A DNA stretch of 64,000 nucleotides from Vulcanimicrobium alpinum (GTDB lineage Bacteria; Vulcanimicrobiota; Vulcanimicrobiia; Vulcanimicrobiales; Vulcanimicrobiaceae): NCBI RefSeq assembly GCF_027923555.1, contig NZ_AP025523.1, positions 868,001 through 932,000 on the forward strand, read 5' to 3'. A program made the position numbers and the translations under genes. The notes beneath the pieces were generated by a model. The model saw only the letters and a program-made list of their open reading frames with translations, made no database searches and was not told the DNA's origin. Each line of letters opens with the position of its first letter. Within the stretch, counting starts at the first letter, position 1. This document shows positions 8,642 to 16,591 of this stretch, in pieces.

Positions 8642-8664
8642 GTCACGCTGAGCTCGTCGAAGCG
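8642..8664 (+). repeat. copy of the 23-bp GTCACGCTGAGC dispersed repeat
   Basis: A copy of the family consensus that begins GTCACGCTGAG and ends TGTCGAAGCG, here with a C in place of the T before GTCGAAGCG. It lies between the convergent kamC and gamma-glutamyltransferase genes. Further copies lie at 15188-15693. Confidence 0.85.
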
Positions 8665-8679
8665 CAGCCGGGACGCCGC

Positions 8680-10290
8680 TCATAAGCCGAGCGCGAGCGA
8701 ATCGGCGCGCGGGTCGGCGCCGCCGGCGAGCGTGCCGCGGTCGCGGTCGATCGCGATGCCGTGCGCGTGTCCCATCGCGTTCTCGTAAGGGCCGAGCAGC
8801 GCGACGCGGTGGCCGCGGCGCTCGAGTCCCGCGACGATCTCCTCGGACATCCGCGACTCGACGATCAGCGCCTCGCTGCCGCTGACGTCGGGCCGCTCGG
8901 GGATCGACGCGCGGCCGTAGATCCAGCGCGGCATGTCGAGCGCCTGCTGAACGTTCAAGCCGCGCTCGACGAGATGGTGCAGAAACTGCACGAGGATCTG
9001 CGGCTGACCGTCGCCGCCCATCGAGCCGAAGACGATCTCGGGACGCTCGTCGCGCAGGTACATCGCCGGCGAAAGCGTGTGCATCGGTCGCTTGCCGCCG
9101 GCGTAGACGTTGGGATGCCCGGGTTCGGTCGAGAAGTACGCGCCGCGGTTGTGCAGCACGACACCGGTGCCCTCCGCGACGATCCCCGAGCCGAAATTCA
9201 TGTAGAGGCTCTCGATCAGCGAGACCGCGCCGCCGTCTTCGTCGACCGCGCAGAGCGCGATCGTGTCGCCGTGATCCTCGCGGCTCACCTTCGGCTGCGC
9301 GCGTTCGGGATCGATTTCGGCGCGCAGGGCGCGCAGGCGTTCGGCCGTGAGTTCGGCGTCGATCCCCGACGGCGCGATATCGGGATCGGCGAAGGTCGCG
9401 TCGCGGATCGCGATCGCGCGCTTCATCGCTTCGATCGCGAGATGGTTCCACAGCGGCTCGTCGGCGTGCGCGTCGTGCTCGAGCATCCCCATCGCGAGCA
9501 GCATGCACGCCGCCTGCGAGTTCGGTGGGTGGGCAAGCAGCGCGCCGCCGCGCCACGGGATGCGCAGCGGCGTCGCAGCCTGCGTGCGGTGCCCGGCGAG
9601 ATCGTCGAGCGTCATCAGGTTGCCGCGGGCGCGCAGCGTCGCGACGATCCGCTCCGCGGTGCGGCCGGTATAGAAGGCGTCGGAGCCGCCGCGCCGGATC
9701 GCCGCGAGGGTGTCGGCGAGGTCGGGGTTGCGCAGGATGTCGCCGGGACGCGGCGGCCCGCTCGTGAGGTAGATTCGCGTCGCCTCGGCGTCGTCGCGCA
9801 GTAGCGCTTCGTTGGTCCGCGCGTACGCTGCGACGACGTCGGTGACGGCGAAGCCTTCGCGCGCGACGCGTTCCGCTTCCGCGAGCAGGTCGTCGAGCCC
9901 GCGCGAGCCGTGCGCGCGCAGGACGTCTTCCCACGAGCGCACCGCGCCCGGAACGGTGACGGTCAACGCGCCGCGCTGCGGGACCGTACCGCCGGGGAGG
10001 CGCTCGAGCGACGCCGCACGCGGCGTCCGTCCGCTCCCGTTGTAGGCGTGCGTTGCGCCGGTCTTCGGATCATGCACGATCCAGAACGCGTCGCCGCCGA
10101 TCCCGCAGCTTGCGGGGTAGACGACGGTGAGCACCGCATTGGCGGCGATCGCGGCGTCGACCGCGTTGCCGCCGCGGCGCAGCACGTCGACGCCGGCCGC
10201 CGTCGCCAGCGGATGCGGCGACGCGACCATCGCCCGCGTCGAGCGCGCGACGGCGCGCGAGGGCCAGGCGGCGCGCGGCGGCGCGATCAT
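8680..10290 (-). CDS. ggt: gamma-glutamyltransferase family protein
   Basis: An Ntn-hydrolase of 536 residues, the normal GGT length. The proenzyme is cleaved before the catalytic nucleophile, here T343 in H-G-D-T-I-A-L. The small-subunit landmarks S-L-Y-M-N-F-G-S-G and the G-S-M-G-G-D-G-Q oxyanion region are present, and the large subunit carries the G-N-A-V-D-A-A signature near residue 41. GGTs transfer or hydrolyse gamma-glutamyl groups of glutathione and related amides. No signal peptide is visible, so the protein may be cytoplasmic. ATG 10290 overlaps the stop of the upstream peptide-binding protein gene (ATGA), which suggests coupling of import to gamma-glutamyl processing (inference). 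Confidence 0.93.
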   Translation of the reverse strand: MIAPPRAAWPSRAVARSTRAMVASPHPLATAAGVDVLRRGGNAVDAAIAANAVLTVVYPASCGIGGDAFWIVHDPKTGATHAYNGSGRTPRAASLERLPGGTVPQRGALTVTVPGAVRSWEDVLRAHGSRGLDDLLAEAERVAREGFAVTDVVAAYARTNEALLRDDAEATRIYLTSGPPRPGDILRNPDLADTLAAIRRGGSDAFYTGRTAERIVATLRARGNLMTLDDLAGHRTQAATPLRIPWRGGALLAHPPNSQAACMLLAMGMLEHDAHADEPLWNHLAIEAMKRAIAIRDATFADPDIAPSGIDAELTAERLRALRAEIDPERAQPKVSREDHGDTIALCAVDEDGGAVSLIESLYMNFGSGIVAEGTGVVLHNRGAYFSTEPGHPNVYAGGKRPMHTLSPAMYLRDERPEIVFGSMGGDGQPQILVQFLHHLVERGLNVQQALDMPRWIYGRASIPERPDVSGSEALIVESRMSEEIVAGLERRGHRVALLGPYENAMGHAHGIAIDRDRGTLAGGADPRADSLALGL

Positions 10291-11798
10291 TGCAGGCGCA
10301 TCTCGGTCACGTAGATCGCTTCATCGGGGCGCGGCTGCCAGTGCAGGCGCTTCGAGGTCGCGTAGAGGTCTTCGTATTCGAAGAGGAACAGCCACGGGGC
10401 GTCGTCGTGGACGATGCGCATCGCCTTGGCATAGAGCGCTCTGCGTTTGGCGGGATCGAGTTCGTACCGCGCCGCGTCGACGAGTTTGTCGAACGCGGGG
10501 TTGGCGTAGGTCGAGGAGACGGCGTCGGAGGTGAGCTGCGAGCTGAGCGTGTTGTCGGCGTCGTAGGTGATGTTTCCCCAGCCGAGCAGGTACATCGGCG
10601 AGACCTGGCGCTGCAGCACGCGCCGGTAGTAGCTCACCCATTCCTCGGTGTGGACGTCGACGTGCACGCCCGCCGCCTGCAGTTGACCGGCGATCGCGAG
10701 CGCGACTTCCTTGTCGCTGTTGTAGCGGCCCTGCGGTCCGTAGAGCGCGAGGTTCAGACCTTTGCCGTCGGGATAGCCGGCCTTCGCCAGCAGCGCTTTC
10801 GCCTTCGCGAGATCGTGCGCGTACGACGGCAGGGCGGGATCGTATCCGAAGAAATTCGCCGGTAGCGGTTCGCCGAGTTCGTACGCGCGGCCGCCCAAAA
10901 CCGCTTTCACGATCGCGGGGACGTCGATCGCGTAGTTGAGCGCCTGCCGCACCAGGACGTTCTGCTGCGGGCCGGGCTGCAGTGTGTTGAAGGCGATAAA
11001 GAGGACGCGCACGCTCTTCGCGCTCGCCATCCGCGTGGAGGTTCCGCCCGCCAGCAGCGTCGCGTACTGGTAGGGAACGTTCGTGATCAGGTCCGCGGCG
11101 CCGGTGCGCAGCGCCGAGACGCGAGTCCCCGCCTCGGGGATCGGCTTGAAGATCACCTTGGAAGCGGGCGGGGTGCCGCCCCACCAGTGGGGGTTCACTG
11201 CGAGTTCGAGCGCATCGTCGCGGCGCCACGATGCGAGCACGTACGGGCCGGTTCCCATCGGATGCTCGGCGATGTATGCGTCGCCGTGCTCCGTCCAATA
11301 CTTCGCGTCGGCGATGAAGATCGGGCGCGTGATCGCCGGTGCGAGCGGCGTCGGCCGTTTCGTCACGAAGCGCACCGTGTACGGATCCGGCGTCTCGACC
11401 TTCACGATCGTGTCGACGCGCGGAACTTGCTGGGACTTGTACGCGGGATCGAGGATTTTCTCGACGCTGAACTTCACGTCGGCGCTCGTGAACGGGTCAC
11501 CGTTGGAGAACGTCACGCCGCGCCGCAGCCGGAACTCCCAGATGGCGGGCGCGATCCGCTTCCACGACGTCGCCAATTGCGGCTGGATCGACGTGCCGTC
11601 GGCCGAACGGCGCGCCAGCGTGTCGAAGATCTGGGCCTGGACGTTGGTGTCGGGCGTGACCGAGGCCTTGAGCGGGTCGAGCGTCGAGGCGTCGACGCCC
11701 TGGGTGATGACGACCGTACCGGGGTCGGCCGCGCCGGCGAGAGCCGCGGCGGTCGGGGCGAGCACGGCGACGGCGAGGACCGCGGCGAAGCGACGCAT
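10287..11798 (-). CDS. ABC transporter oligopeptide-binding protein (SBP family 5)
   Basis: A 503-residue periplasmic binding protein with a signal peptide (MRRFAAVLAVAVLAPTAAALAG). It shows the family-5 landmarks: the opening V-V-I-T-Q-G strand, the L-R-R-G-V-T-F-S-N-G-D-P-F-T-S-A-D-V signature, G-T-G-P-Y-V-L, and the A-K-A-L-L-A-K-A-G-Y motif. Such proteins deliver peptides, or sometimes other amino compounds, to DppBC/OppBC permeases. It is a close paralog of the divergently transcribed protein at 11859-13367, with long identical stretches. The following overlapping gene is a gamma-glutamyltransferase, so gamma-glutamyl peptides are a reasonable but untested ligand. Confidence 0.92.
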   Translation of the reverse strand: MRRFAAVLAVAVLAPTAAALAGAADPGTVVITQGVDASTLDPLKASVTPDTNVQAQIFDTLARRSADGTSIQPQLATSWKRIAPAIWEFRLRRGVTFSNGDPFTSADVKFSVEKILDPAYKSQQVPRVDTIVKVETPDPYTVRFVTKRPTPLAPAITRPIFIADAKYWTEHGDAYIAEHPMGTGPYVLASWRRDDALELAVNPHWWGGTPPASKVIFKPIPEAGTRVSALRTGAADLITNVPYQYATLLAGGTSTRMASAKSVRVLFIAFNTLQPGPQQNVLVRQALNYAIDVPAIVKAVLGGRAYELGEPLPANFFGYDPALPSYAHDLAKAKALLAKAGYPDGKGLNLALYGPQGRYNSDKEVALAIAGQLQAAGVHVDVHTEEWVSYYRRVLQRQVSPMYLLGWGNITYDADNTLSSQLTSDAVSSTYANPAFDKLVDAARYELDPAKRRALYAKAMRIVHDDAPWLFLFEYEDLYATSKRLHWQPRPDEAIYVTEMRLQ

Positions 11799-11858
11799 CG
11801 GCCCGCTGTTCTCCGGTTGGATGAAGGGGCCATTCCGGTTCGGTCGTATTCGCGCGCC

Positions 11859-13367
11859 ATGAAGCGCGTCTTTGCAGTGCTCGCCTCCGTCGTCGTTACG
11901 CTGCTGCCCGCGGCCGGACCCCGAGCGGCCGACGCAACGGTCACGATCTCGCAAGGCGTGGATGCCGACACGCTCAACCCGATCGCCACCACGATCACGC
12001 CCACGTTCAATGTCGTCCAGCACGTGTACGAGCGGCTCGCGGACTTCGGCGCGCGTCCCGGCGACTACGAGCCGCGGCTCGCGCTTTCGTGGCGCCGCGT
12101 CAACCCGACGACCGAGGAGTACAAGCTTCGCCGCGGCGTGACGTTCTCGAACGGCGACCCGTTCACGAGCGCCGACGTGCGCTACACCGTCGACTGGATC
12201 AAGAACCCTGCGAACGCGTCGAAGCAAACGCCCTACGTCCGCGACATCGACCGCGTCGAGACGCCCGATCCGTACACCGTGCGGCTGATCTCGAAGGTGC
12301 CCACTGCGATCCCGCCCGGGCTGCAGAACCCGCTGTTCATCGTCGATGCGAAGTACTTTCAAGCCAAGGGCAACGCGTACGTCGCCGAGCACCCGATCGG
12401 CACGGGACCGTACGTCCTGCGGGAATGGAAGCGCGACGATCTGACCGCGTTCGACGCGAACCCGCACTGGTGGGGCGGAAAACCGAAGGTCGAACACGTG
12501 ATCTTCAAGCCGATCCCCGAAGCCGCGGCACGCGTCGCTGCGCTGCGAACCGGTGCGACCGACGTGATCACCAACGTCCCGCCGCAGTATCAGATTCAGC
12601 TGACCGGCGGCACGAACACCAAACTCGTGAGCACGCGCAGCCTGCGCCAGCTCTTCATCGCGTTCAACACGCTGCAGCCCGGGCCGCAACAGAACAAGCT
12701 CGTGCGCCAAGCGATCAATTATGCCGTCGACGTCCCGGCGATCGTGAAGAACGTGCTCGGCGGACGCGGGTACGAGATTGCATCGCCGATCCCGCCGAAC
12801 TACTTCGGCTACGATCCGTCGGTGCCGGCGTACCCGCACGATCTCGCCAAAGCGAAGGCGCTGCTCGCGAAGGCGGGCTTTCCCGACGGCAAAGGGATCG
12901 CGCTCACGGTGAATGCGCCGATCGGCCGCTACAACCGCGACCGCGAAGTCGCCGAAGCGGTCGCCGGCCAACTGCAGGCGGCCGGGATTACCGCGACGGT
13001 GCGGCCGCAGGAGTGGGTGACGTACTCCGATCAGGTCAACCGCCGCGCGCTGACGCCGCTCTACGAATTGGGCTGGAATCAACCTTCGGCCGACGCCGAC
13101 GGGATCATCACGGCGCTCTTTACGTCGAACGCGCCGCTCTCGTGCTACGCGAATCCCGAGATCGACAAACTCGCCGATCAAGCGCGCGGCGAGCTCGACG
13201 TCGCGAAGCGCAAGGCGCTCTACAAGCGGATCGCGACGATTCTGCACGAGGACGCGCCGTGGATCGTGCTCTTCGAATACGAAGATCTCTACGCGACCTC
13301 GAAGCGCGTGCAGTGGCAGCCGCGCGGCGATGAGTACATCCGCGCGTACGAGATGTCGCTGACGTAA
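11859..13367 (+). CDS. ABC transporter oligopeptide-binding protein (SBP family 5)
   Basis: A 502-residue binding protein with a signal peptide (MKRVFAVLASVVVTLLPAAGPRA) and the same family-5 signatures as its divergent neighbour, to which it is clearly paralogous (shared A-F-N-T-L-Q-P-G-P-Q-Q-N, F-E-Y-E-D-L-Y-A-T-S-K-R and other blocks). It is followed after 3 bases by a DppB-type and then a DppC-type permease, forming a binding protein-permease-permease operon. The 60-base gap to the divergent paralog must hold both promoters; I see no convincing -35/-10 pair there. No ATP-binding subunit gene is present. Peptide specificity cannot be read from the sequence. Confidence 0.92.
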   Translation: MKRVFAVLASVVVTLLPAAGPRAADATVTISQGVDADTLNPIATTITPTFNVVQHVYERLADFGARPGDYEPRLALSWRRVNPTTEEYKLRRGVTFSNGDPFTSADVRYTVDWIKNPANASKQTPYVRDIDRVETPDPYTVRLISKVPTAIPPGLQNPLFIVDAKYFQAKGNAYVAEHPIGTGPYVLREWKRDDLTAFDANPHWWGGKPKVEHVIFKPIPEAAARVAALRTGATDVITNVPPQYQIQLTGGTNTKLVSTRSLRQLFIAFNTLQPGPQQNKLVRQAINYAVDVPAIVKNVLGGRGYEIASPIPPNYFGYDPSVPAYPHDLAKAKALLAKAGFPDGKGIALTVNAPIGRYNRDREVAEAVAGQLQAAGITATVRPQEWVTYSDQVNRRALTPLYELGWNQPSADADGIITALFTSNAPLSCYANPEIDKLADQARGELDVAKRKALYKRIATILHEDAPWIVLFEYEDLYATSKRVQWQPRGDEYIRAYEMSLT

Positions 13368-13370
13368 CCG

Positions 13371-14288
13371 ATGGCGGCGTTTCTCGCGCGCCGCGCGCTC
13401 GGCGCGGTGTGGGCGCTCGCCGGCGTCGCGATCGTCGTCTTTCTCATCCTGCACCTGACCGGCGATCCGGCCGCGGTAATGATGCCGCCCGAATCGACCC
13501 AGGCGGAGATCGATGCGTTCCGCCACGCCCAGGGCTTCGACCGCCCGCTGCCCGTGCAGTTCGCGTCGTTCGCGCTGGCCGCGGCGCACGGCGATCTCGG
13601 CGTGTCGCTGCGGCATCAGGAGCCGGCGATGTCGCTCGCGCTAAAGCGCTTTCCGGCGACGATCCTGCTTGCGGGAAGCGCGTTTGCGATCGTGCTGCTC
13701 GTCGGCGTTCCGGCTGGCGTGGCGTCGGCGCTGCGTCCGCGCACGTGGATCGATTATACGGCGCGCATCGTCGCGCTGATCGGGCAGAGCGCGCCGACGT
13801 ACTGGATCGGCCTGATGCTGATCCTGCTCTTCGCCGTGCGGCTGGGCTGGGTGCCGGCGAGCGGGATCGGCGACTGGCGCAACGTGATCCTGCCGGCGGC
13901 GACGCTGGGATTTTTTTCGACCGCGAAGCTGATGCGCCTGACGCGCGCCGCGATGCTCGACGTGCTCACTTCCGACTACCTGCGCACGGCACGCGCGAAG
14001 GGGCTTACGGGGACGCGCGTGGTGCTCGCGCACGCGCTGCGCAACGCGTGGATCCCGATCGTCACGCAGCTCGGCGTCGAGCTCGGCACCCTGCTCTCCG
14101 GCGCGATCATCACCGAGACGGTGTTCGCGTGGCCGGGCGTCGGGCGACTGGCGGTGCAGGCGGTATTCGAGCGCGATTTTCCGGTCGTCGAGGCCGTGGT
14201 GCTGCTCGCGGCGACGACGTTCGTGCTGCTGAACCTCGTCGTCGATCTGCTCTACGCCGCACTCGATCCGCGCATCCGGTACGCATAG
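13371..14288 (+). CDS. DppB/OppB-type ABC transporter permease
   Basis: A 305-residue inner-membrane permease with about six helices. The N-terminal helix (A-G-V-A-I-V-V-F-L-I-L) is followed by the periplasmic segment with D-R-P-L-P-V-Q-F typical of DppB. The cytoplasmic EAA loop is visible as the Y-L-R-T-A-R-A-K-G-L segment, and the family motif E-T-V-F-A-W-P-G-V-G-R-L is present. It starts 3 bases after the binding-protein gene, and its TAG stop shares a base with the GTG of the DppC partner. It would form a heterodimer with that partner and recruit an ATPase encoded elsewhere. Confidence 0.92.
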   Translation: MAAFLARRALGAVWALAGVAIVVFLILHLTGDPAAVMMPPESTQAEIDAFRHAQGFDRPLPVQFASFALAAAHGDLGVSLRHQEPAMSLALKRFPATILLAGSAFAIVLLVGVPAGVASALRPRTWIDYTARIVALIGQSAPTYWIGLMLILLFAVRLGWVPASGIGDWRNVILPAATLGFFSTAKLMRLTRAAMLDVLTSDYLRTARAKGLTGTRVVLAHALRNAWIPIVTQLGVELGTLLSGAIITETVFAWPGVGRLAVQAVFERDFPVVEAVVLLAATTFVLLNLVVDLLYAALDPRIRYA

Positions 14289-15187
14289 TGGCGACCGCCG
14301 TCGCCGCCGCACCGTCCGCGCACGCGGAAGGCGCGCCGAACCGCACCGCCGCGCTGCGCCGCATCGCGCGCGATCCCGGCGCGGTCGTGGGCGCGGTGAT
14401 CGTCGCGCTGGTGGCGCTGTGCGCGCTGTTCGCGCCGCTGATCGCGCGCGGCGATCCCAACGCGCAGGATCTCGCATCGACGCTGCTCCCGCCGATGTGG
14501 ATCGCCGGCGGCTCCCACGCGCATGTCCTGGGCACCGACAATCTCGGACGCGACGTGCTGGTTCGGATCATCTGGGGCTCGCGGATCTCAGCGATCGTGG
14601 GGATCTCGGTGGTGGCGATCGGCGCGTCGATCGGCGTCACCGCCGGCCTCCTCGCCGGCTATCGGCGCGGCTGGGTCGACGCGCTCATCGCGCGCATCAC
14701 CGACGTGCAGCTCGCGTTCCCGCTGGTGCTGCTTGCGGTTGCGATCGTCGCGGTCGTGGGTCCGGGGCTGTGGACGGTGATCGCCGCGATCGGCCTCACC
14801 TCGTGGGTGCAGTACGTGCGGGTCGTGCGCGCGGAGACGCTGAGCCTGCGCGAGCGCGAGTTCGTCGCCGCGGCGCATGCCGCCGGCGCGAGCAGCGCGC
14901 GCGTTCTCGTGCGGCACCTGCTTCCCAACGTCGGCTCGGCCGCGATCGTCCTGGGCACGTTCGAGATCGCGCGCGCCGTCGTGCTCGAATCGTCGCTCTC
15001 GTTCCTCGGTCTGGGCGTGCCGCCGACGATCGCATCGTGGGGCGGGATGCTCGCCGACGGCCGCCAGTATCTCGACACCGCCTGGTGGATCGCTCTGTTC
15101 CCCGGGCTCGCGATCGTGATCGCGGTAATGGGCGTGAACCTCCTCGGCGACGGCCTCCGCGACGCCCTCGACCCCGGCATGCGCTAA
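14288..15187 (+). CDS. DppC/OppC-type ABC transporter permease
   Basis: A 299-residue permease starting at GTG 14288, one base overlapping the DppB stop. It has the DppC N-terminal cytosolic extension (about 40 residues), the H-V-L-G-T-D-N-L-G-R-D motif, the EAA loop (R-E-F-V-A-A-A-H-A-A-G-A) and the C-terminal S-F-L-G-L-G-V-P-P and G-D-G-L-R-D-A-L-D-P signatures. The operon ends here without DppD/DppF ATPases: the next 500 bases hold dispersed repeats and a GIY-YIG gene on the other strand. The transporter must borrow an ATPase from another locus. Confidence 0.92.
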   Translation: MATAVAAAPSAHAEGAPNRTAALRRIARDPGAVVGAVIVALVALCALFAPLIARGDPNAQDLASTLLPPMWIAGGSHAHVLGTDNLGRDVLVRIIWGSRISAIVGISVVAIGASIGVTAGLLAGYRRGWVDALIARITDVQLAFPLVLLAVAIVAVVGPGLWTVIAAIGLTSWVQYVRVVRAETLSLREREFVAAAHAAGASSARVLVRHLLPNVGSAAIVLGTFEIARAVVLESSLSFLGLGVPPTIASWGGMLADGRQYLDTAWWIALFPGLAIVIAVMGVNLLGDGLRDALDPGMR

Positions 15188-15241
15188 GTCACGCTGAGCT
15201 TGTCGAAGCGCCGCCCCGTCACGCTGAGCTTTGTCGAAGCG
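15188..15241 (+). repeat. two direct copies of the 23-bp dispersed repeat
   Basis: Copies at 15188-15210 and 15218-15241 (the second with one extra T) begin immediately after the DppC stop codon. A 7-base spacer separates them. They lie just downstream of the 3' end of the GIY-YIG gene. Confidence 0.85.
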
Positions 15242-15247
15242 CCGCCA

Positions 15248-15553
15248 TCAGCGATATCCGCCGCCGCTCCGCGCGAGACGCGCAATCCCAAGCCAATCCC
15301 CTTCGACGAGCGCGCGTTTCTTCGCCCACGACCACCCTTTGAGCTGCTTCTCCGCCGCGATCGCGTCCGTAGCATCGGAGAACTCCTGCGAGTACACGAG
15401 GCGCACCGGCCGGCGCGAAGAGGTGTAGCAGTACTCAAAGTCGCCGCGTTCACGCTGCACGACTCGCTGCTCGAGATTCGACGTCACGCCGACGTAGAAC
15501 GACCCGTCAGCGCAGCACAGCATGTAGACCCAGAACGTTTTCACGTGCGTCAT
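15248..15553 (-). CDS. small GIY-YIG nuclease-fold protein
   Basis: A roughly 101-residue single-domain protein of the YhbQ/UPF0213-like group. The GIY-YIG core is present as V-Y-M-L-C-C-A-D-G-S-F-Y-V-G-V-T-S-N, followed by the R-V...R-P-V-R-L-V-Y element and the conserved Glu in A-A-E-K-Q-L-K-G-W. These are the catalytic Tyr, Arg and Glu positions of the family. Met 15553 gives the usual family N-terminus; a start at 15571 is also in frame. The gene is bracketed on both sides by the dispersed 23-bp repeat. Its biological role in this group is unsettled; DNA processing linked to the repeats is a hypothesis. Confidence 0.88.
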   Translation of the reverse strand: MTHVKTFWVYMLCCADGSFYVGVTSNLEQRVVQRERGDFEYCYTSSRRPVRLVYSQEFSDATDAIAAEKQLKGWSWAKKRALVEGDWLGIARLARSGGGYR

Positions 15554-15586
15554 CTGCGCCGCCCGCCGCATTCGGCAAGCCCCCCC

Positions 15587-15664
15587 GTGTCACGCTGAGC
15601 CTGTCGAAGCGTAGTCCAAATCGTGCACGAAGGCTACTGCGCTTCGACAGGCTCAGCGTGACAC
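15587..15664. repeat. inverted pair of dispersed repeats forming a long hairpin
   Basis: Two copies in opposite orientation (15589-15611 and 15640-15662) extend into perfectly complementary 25-base arms, 15587-15611 and 15640-15664. Inward pairing adds four more pairs (one G-T), leaving a loop of about 20 bases that itself contains the palindrome CGTGCACG. It lies upstream of the GIY-YIG gene and downstream of the class II aldolase gene. It could act as a bidirectional terminator or as a single-strand hairpin substrate. No T-run follows. Confidence 0.85.
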
Positions 15665-15669
15665 GGCTG

Positions 15670-15693
15670 CGCATCGACAAGCCTCAGCGTGAC
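15670..15693 (-). repeat. diverged copy of the 23-bp dispersed repeat
   Basis: A reverse-oriented copy carrying one substitution in the GAAGC part and one inserted base relative to the others, ending 3 bases before the stop of the class II aldolase gene. It looks like an older or decayed member of the family. Confidence 0.7.
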
Positions 15694-15696
15694 GGG

Positions 15697-16458
15697 TTAG
15701 TCGAACATGTCGGGCTGGGTTGCGGCGAGGTGATTGTAGATCGTTTGAAAGTGCAGCCAGCCGATGAAATCGTTGCCGACGTGCTCGCGGCTGTACCGCG
15801 CGCTCTTTTCGGAGACCGTTTTCGGTTTGACGCCCGACGCTTCGACGAGCAGTTGGACCTGGCAGCAGCGCTCCAGCGCGATGAACCAGAATGCGGCGTC
15901 GTCGATGCTGTGATGACTCGCAGTCAGCAGGCCGTGATTTTGATGCAGCGCCGCCCGGTTGTTGCCGAACATCTCCGCGACCGACTTTCCCGACTGCTTC
16001 TCGACGGCCACCGCCCCCGCCGACGCGCCGATCACGACGTGATTCTCATAGAAACACGCCGCGTCCTGACTGATCATGTCGAGCGGACGGCCGGTCGTGC
16101 ACCACGCCGTACCGTAGGTCGTGTGTGCGTGACACATCGCGACGATCTCCGGATTCGCCGCGTGAATCGACGAATGCAGCACGAATCCGGCGCGATTGAC
16201 GGCGTACTTGCCCTCGACGACGTTGCCGTCGTGATCCGCCAGAATCAGATTCGACAGCTTCACTTGCGAGAAGTGAACGCACATCGGGTTCGTCCAATAG
16301 AGATCTTTGTGTTCGGGATCGCGCACCGTGAGGTGACCGGCGAACCCGTAATCGAAGCCCTGCTGGGCGAACGCGCGTACCGCCGCCACTAGGTGCTTCT
16401 TGCGATATTCCCGTTCTTCCGCAAAACTGGAGAACGTCGGAACCTCCGGAAAAATCAA
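15697..16458 (-). CDS. class II aldolase/adducin family protein
   Basis: A 253-residue class II aldolase-fold protein. The metal-binding His pair is visible in A-M-C-H-A-H-T-T-Y-G (H110, H112), and the third His lies in the H-Q-N-H-G-L-L segment. Members cleave or epimerise sugar phosphates or act on related hydroxy-acids; the substrate cannot be named. TTG 16458 is the only in-frame initiator after an amber codon at 16474-16476. A better start signal (AAAAGGGAGA, then ATG 16506) lies in the same frame 16 codons upstream, so this may be a gene with a premature stop. The core domain is intact either way. Confidence 0.85.
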   Translation of the reverse strand: MIFPEVPTFSSFAEEREYRKKHLVAAVRAFAQQGFDYGFAGHLTVRDPEHKDLYWTNPMCVHFSQVKLSNLILADHDGNVVEGKYAVNRAGFVLHSSIHAANPEIVAMCHAHTTYGTAWCTTGRPLDMISQDAACFYENHVVIGASAGAVAVEKQSGKSVAEMFGNNRAALHQNHGLLTASHHSIDDAAFWFIALERCCQVQLLVEASGVKPKTVSEKSARYSREHVGNDFIGWLHFQTIYNHLAATQPDMFD

Positions 16459-16473
16459 GCCGGGCTGTTCGGG

Positions 16474-16506
16474 CTAATAGATCGAGATGCGATTGTCCAG
16501 AAGCAT
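16474..16506 (-). other. in-frame ATG with strong RBS, closed by amber at codon 11
   Basis: ATG 16506 follows GGGAGA by 6 bases and opens a 10-codon frame (MLLDNRISIY) that stops at TAG 16474-16476. The frame continues without further stops through TTG 16458 into the aldolase. Either the original start was here and codon 11 mutated to TAG, or this is a translated leader peptide. Confidence 0.55.
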
Positions 16507-16591
16507 GCGTGTTCTCCCTTTTCGTGCGTGCGGAGAATCGTCGGTCGGCGAATATTCAGCACCGGAACGCCGCCGCCCTCGACCGTGCGGC

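Noticed and set aside
11798-13616. N-terminal extension giving a 1109-residue binding protein
   Set aside because: The extension is antisense to the divergent binding protein; the signal peptide marks the true start at 11798.
15188-15693. CRISPR array from repeated 23-mers
   Set aside because: Repeats are in both orientations with irregular spacing and flank a gene; no cas genes are present.
16474-16506. 10-residue peptide as a PQQ-type or mycofactocin-type precursor
   Set aside because: It is in frame with the aldolase, lacks any radical-SAM partner and lacks the E-x3-Y motif; a broken N-terminus is simpler.
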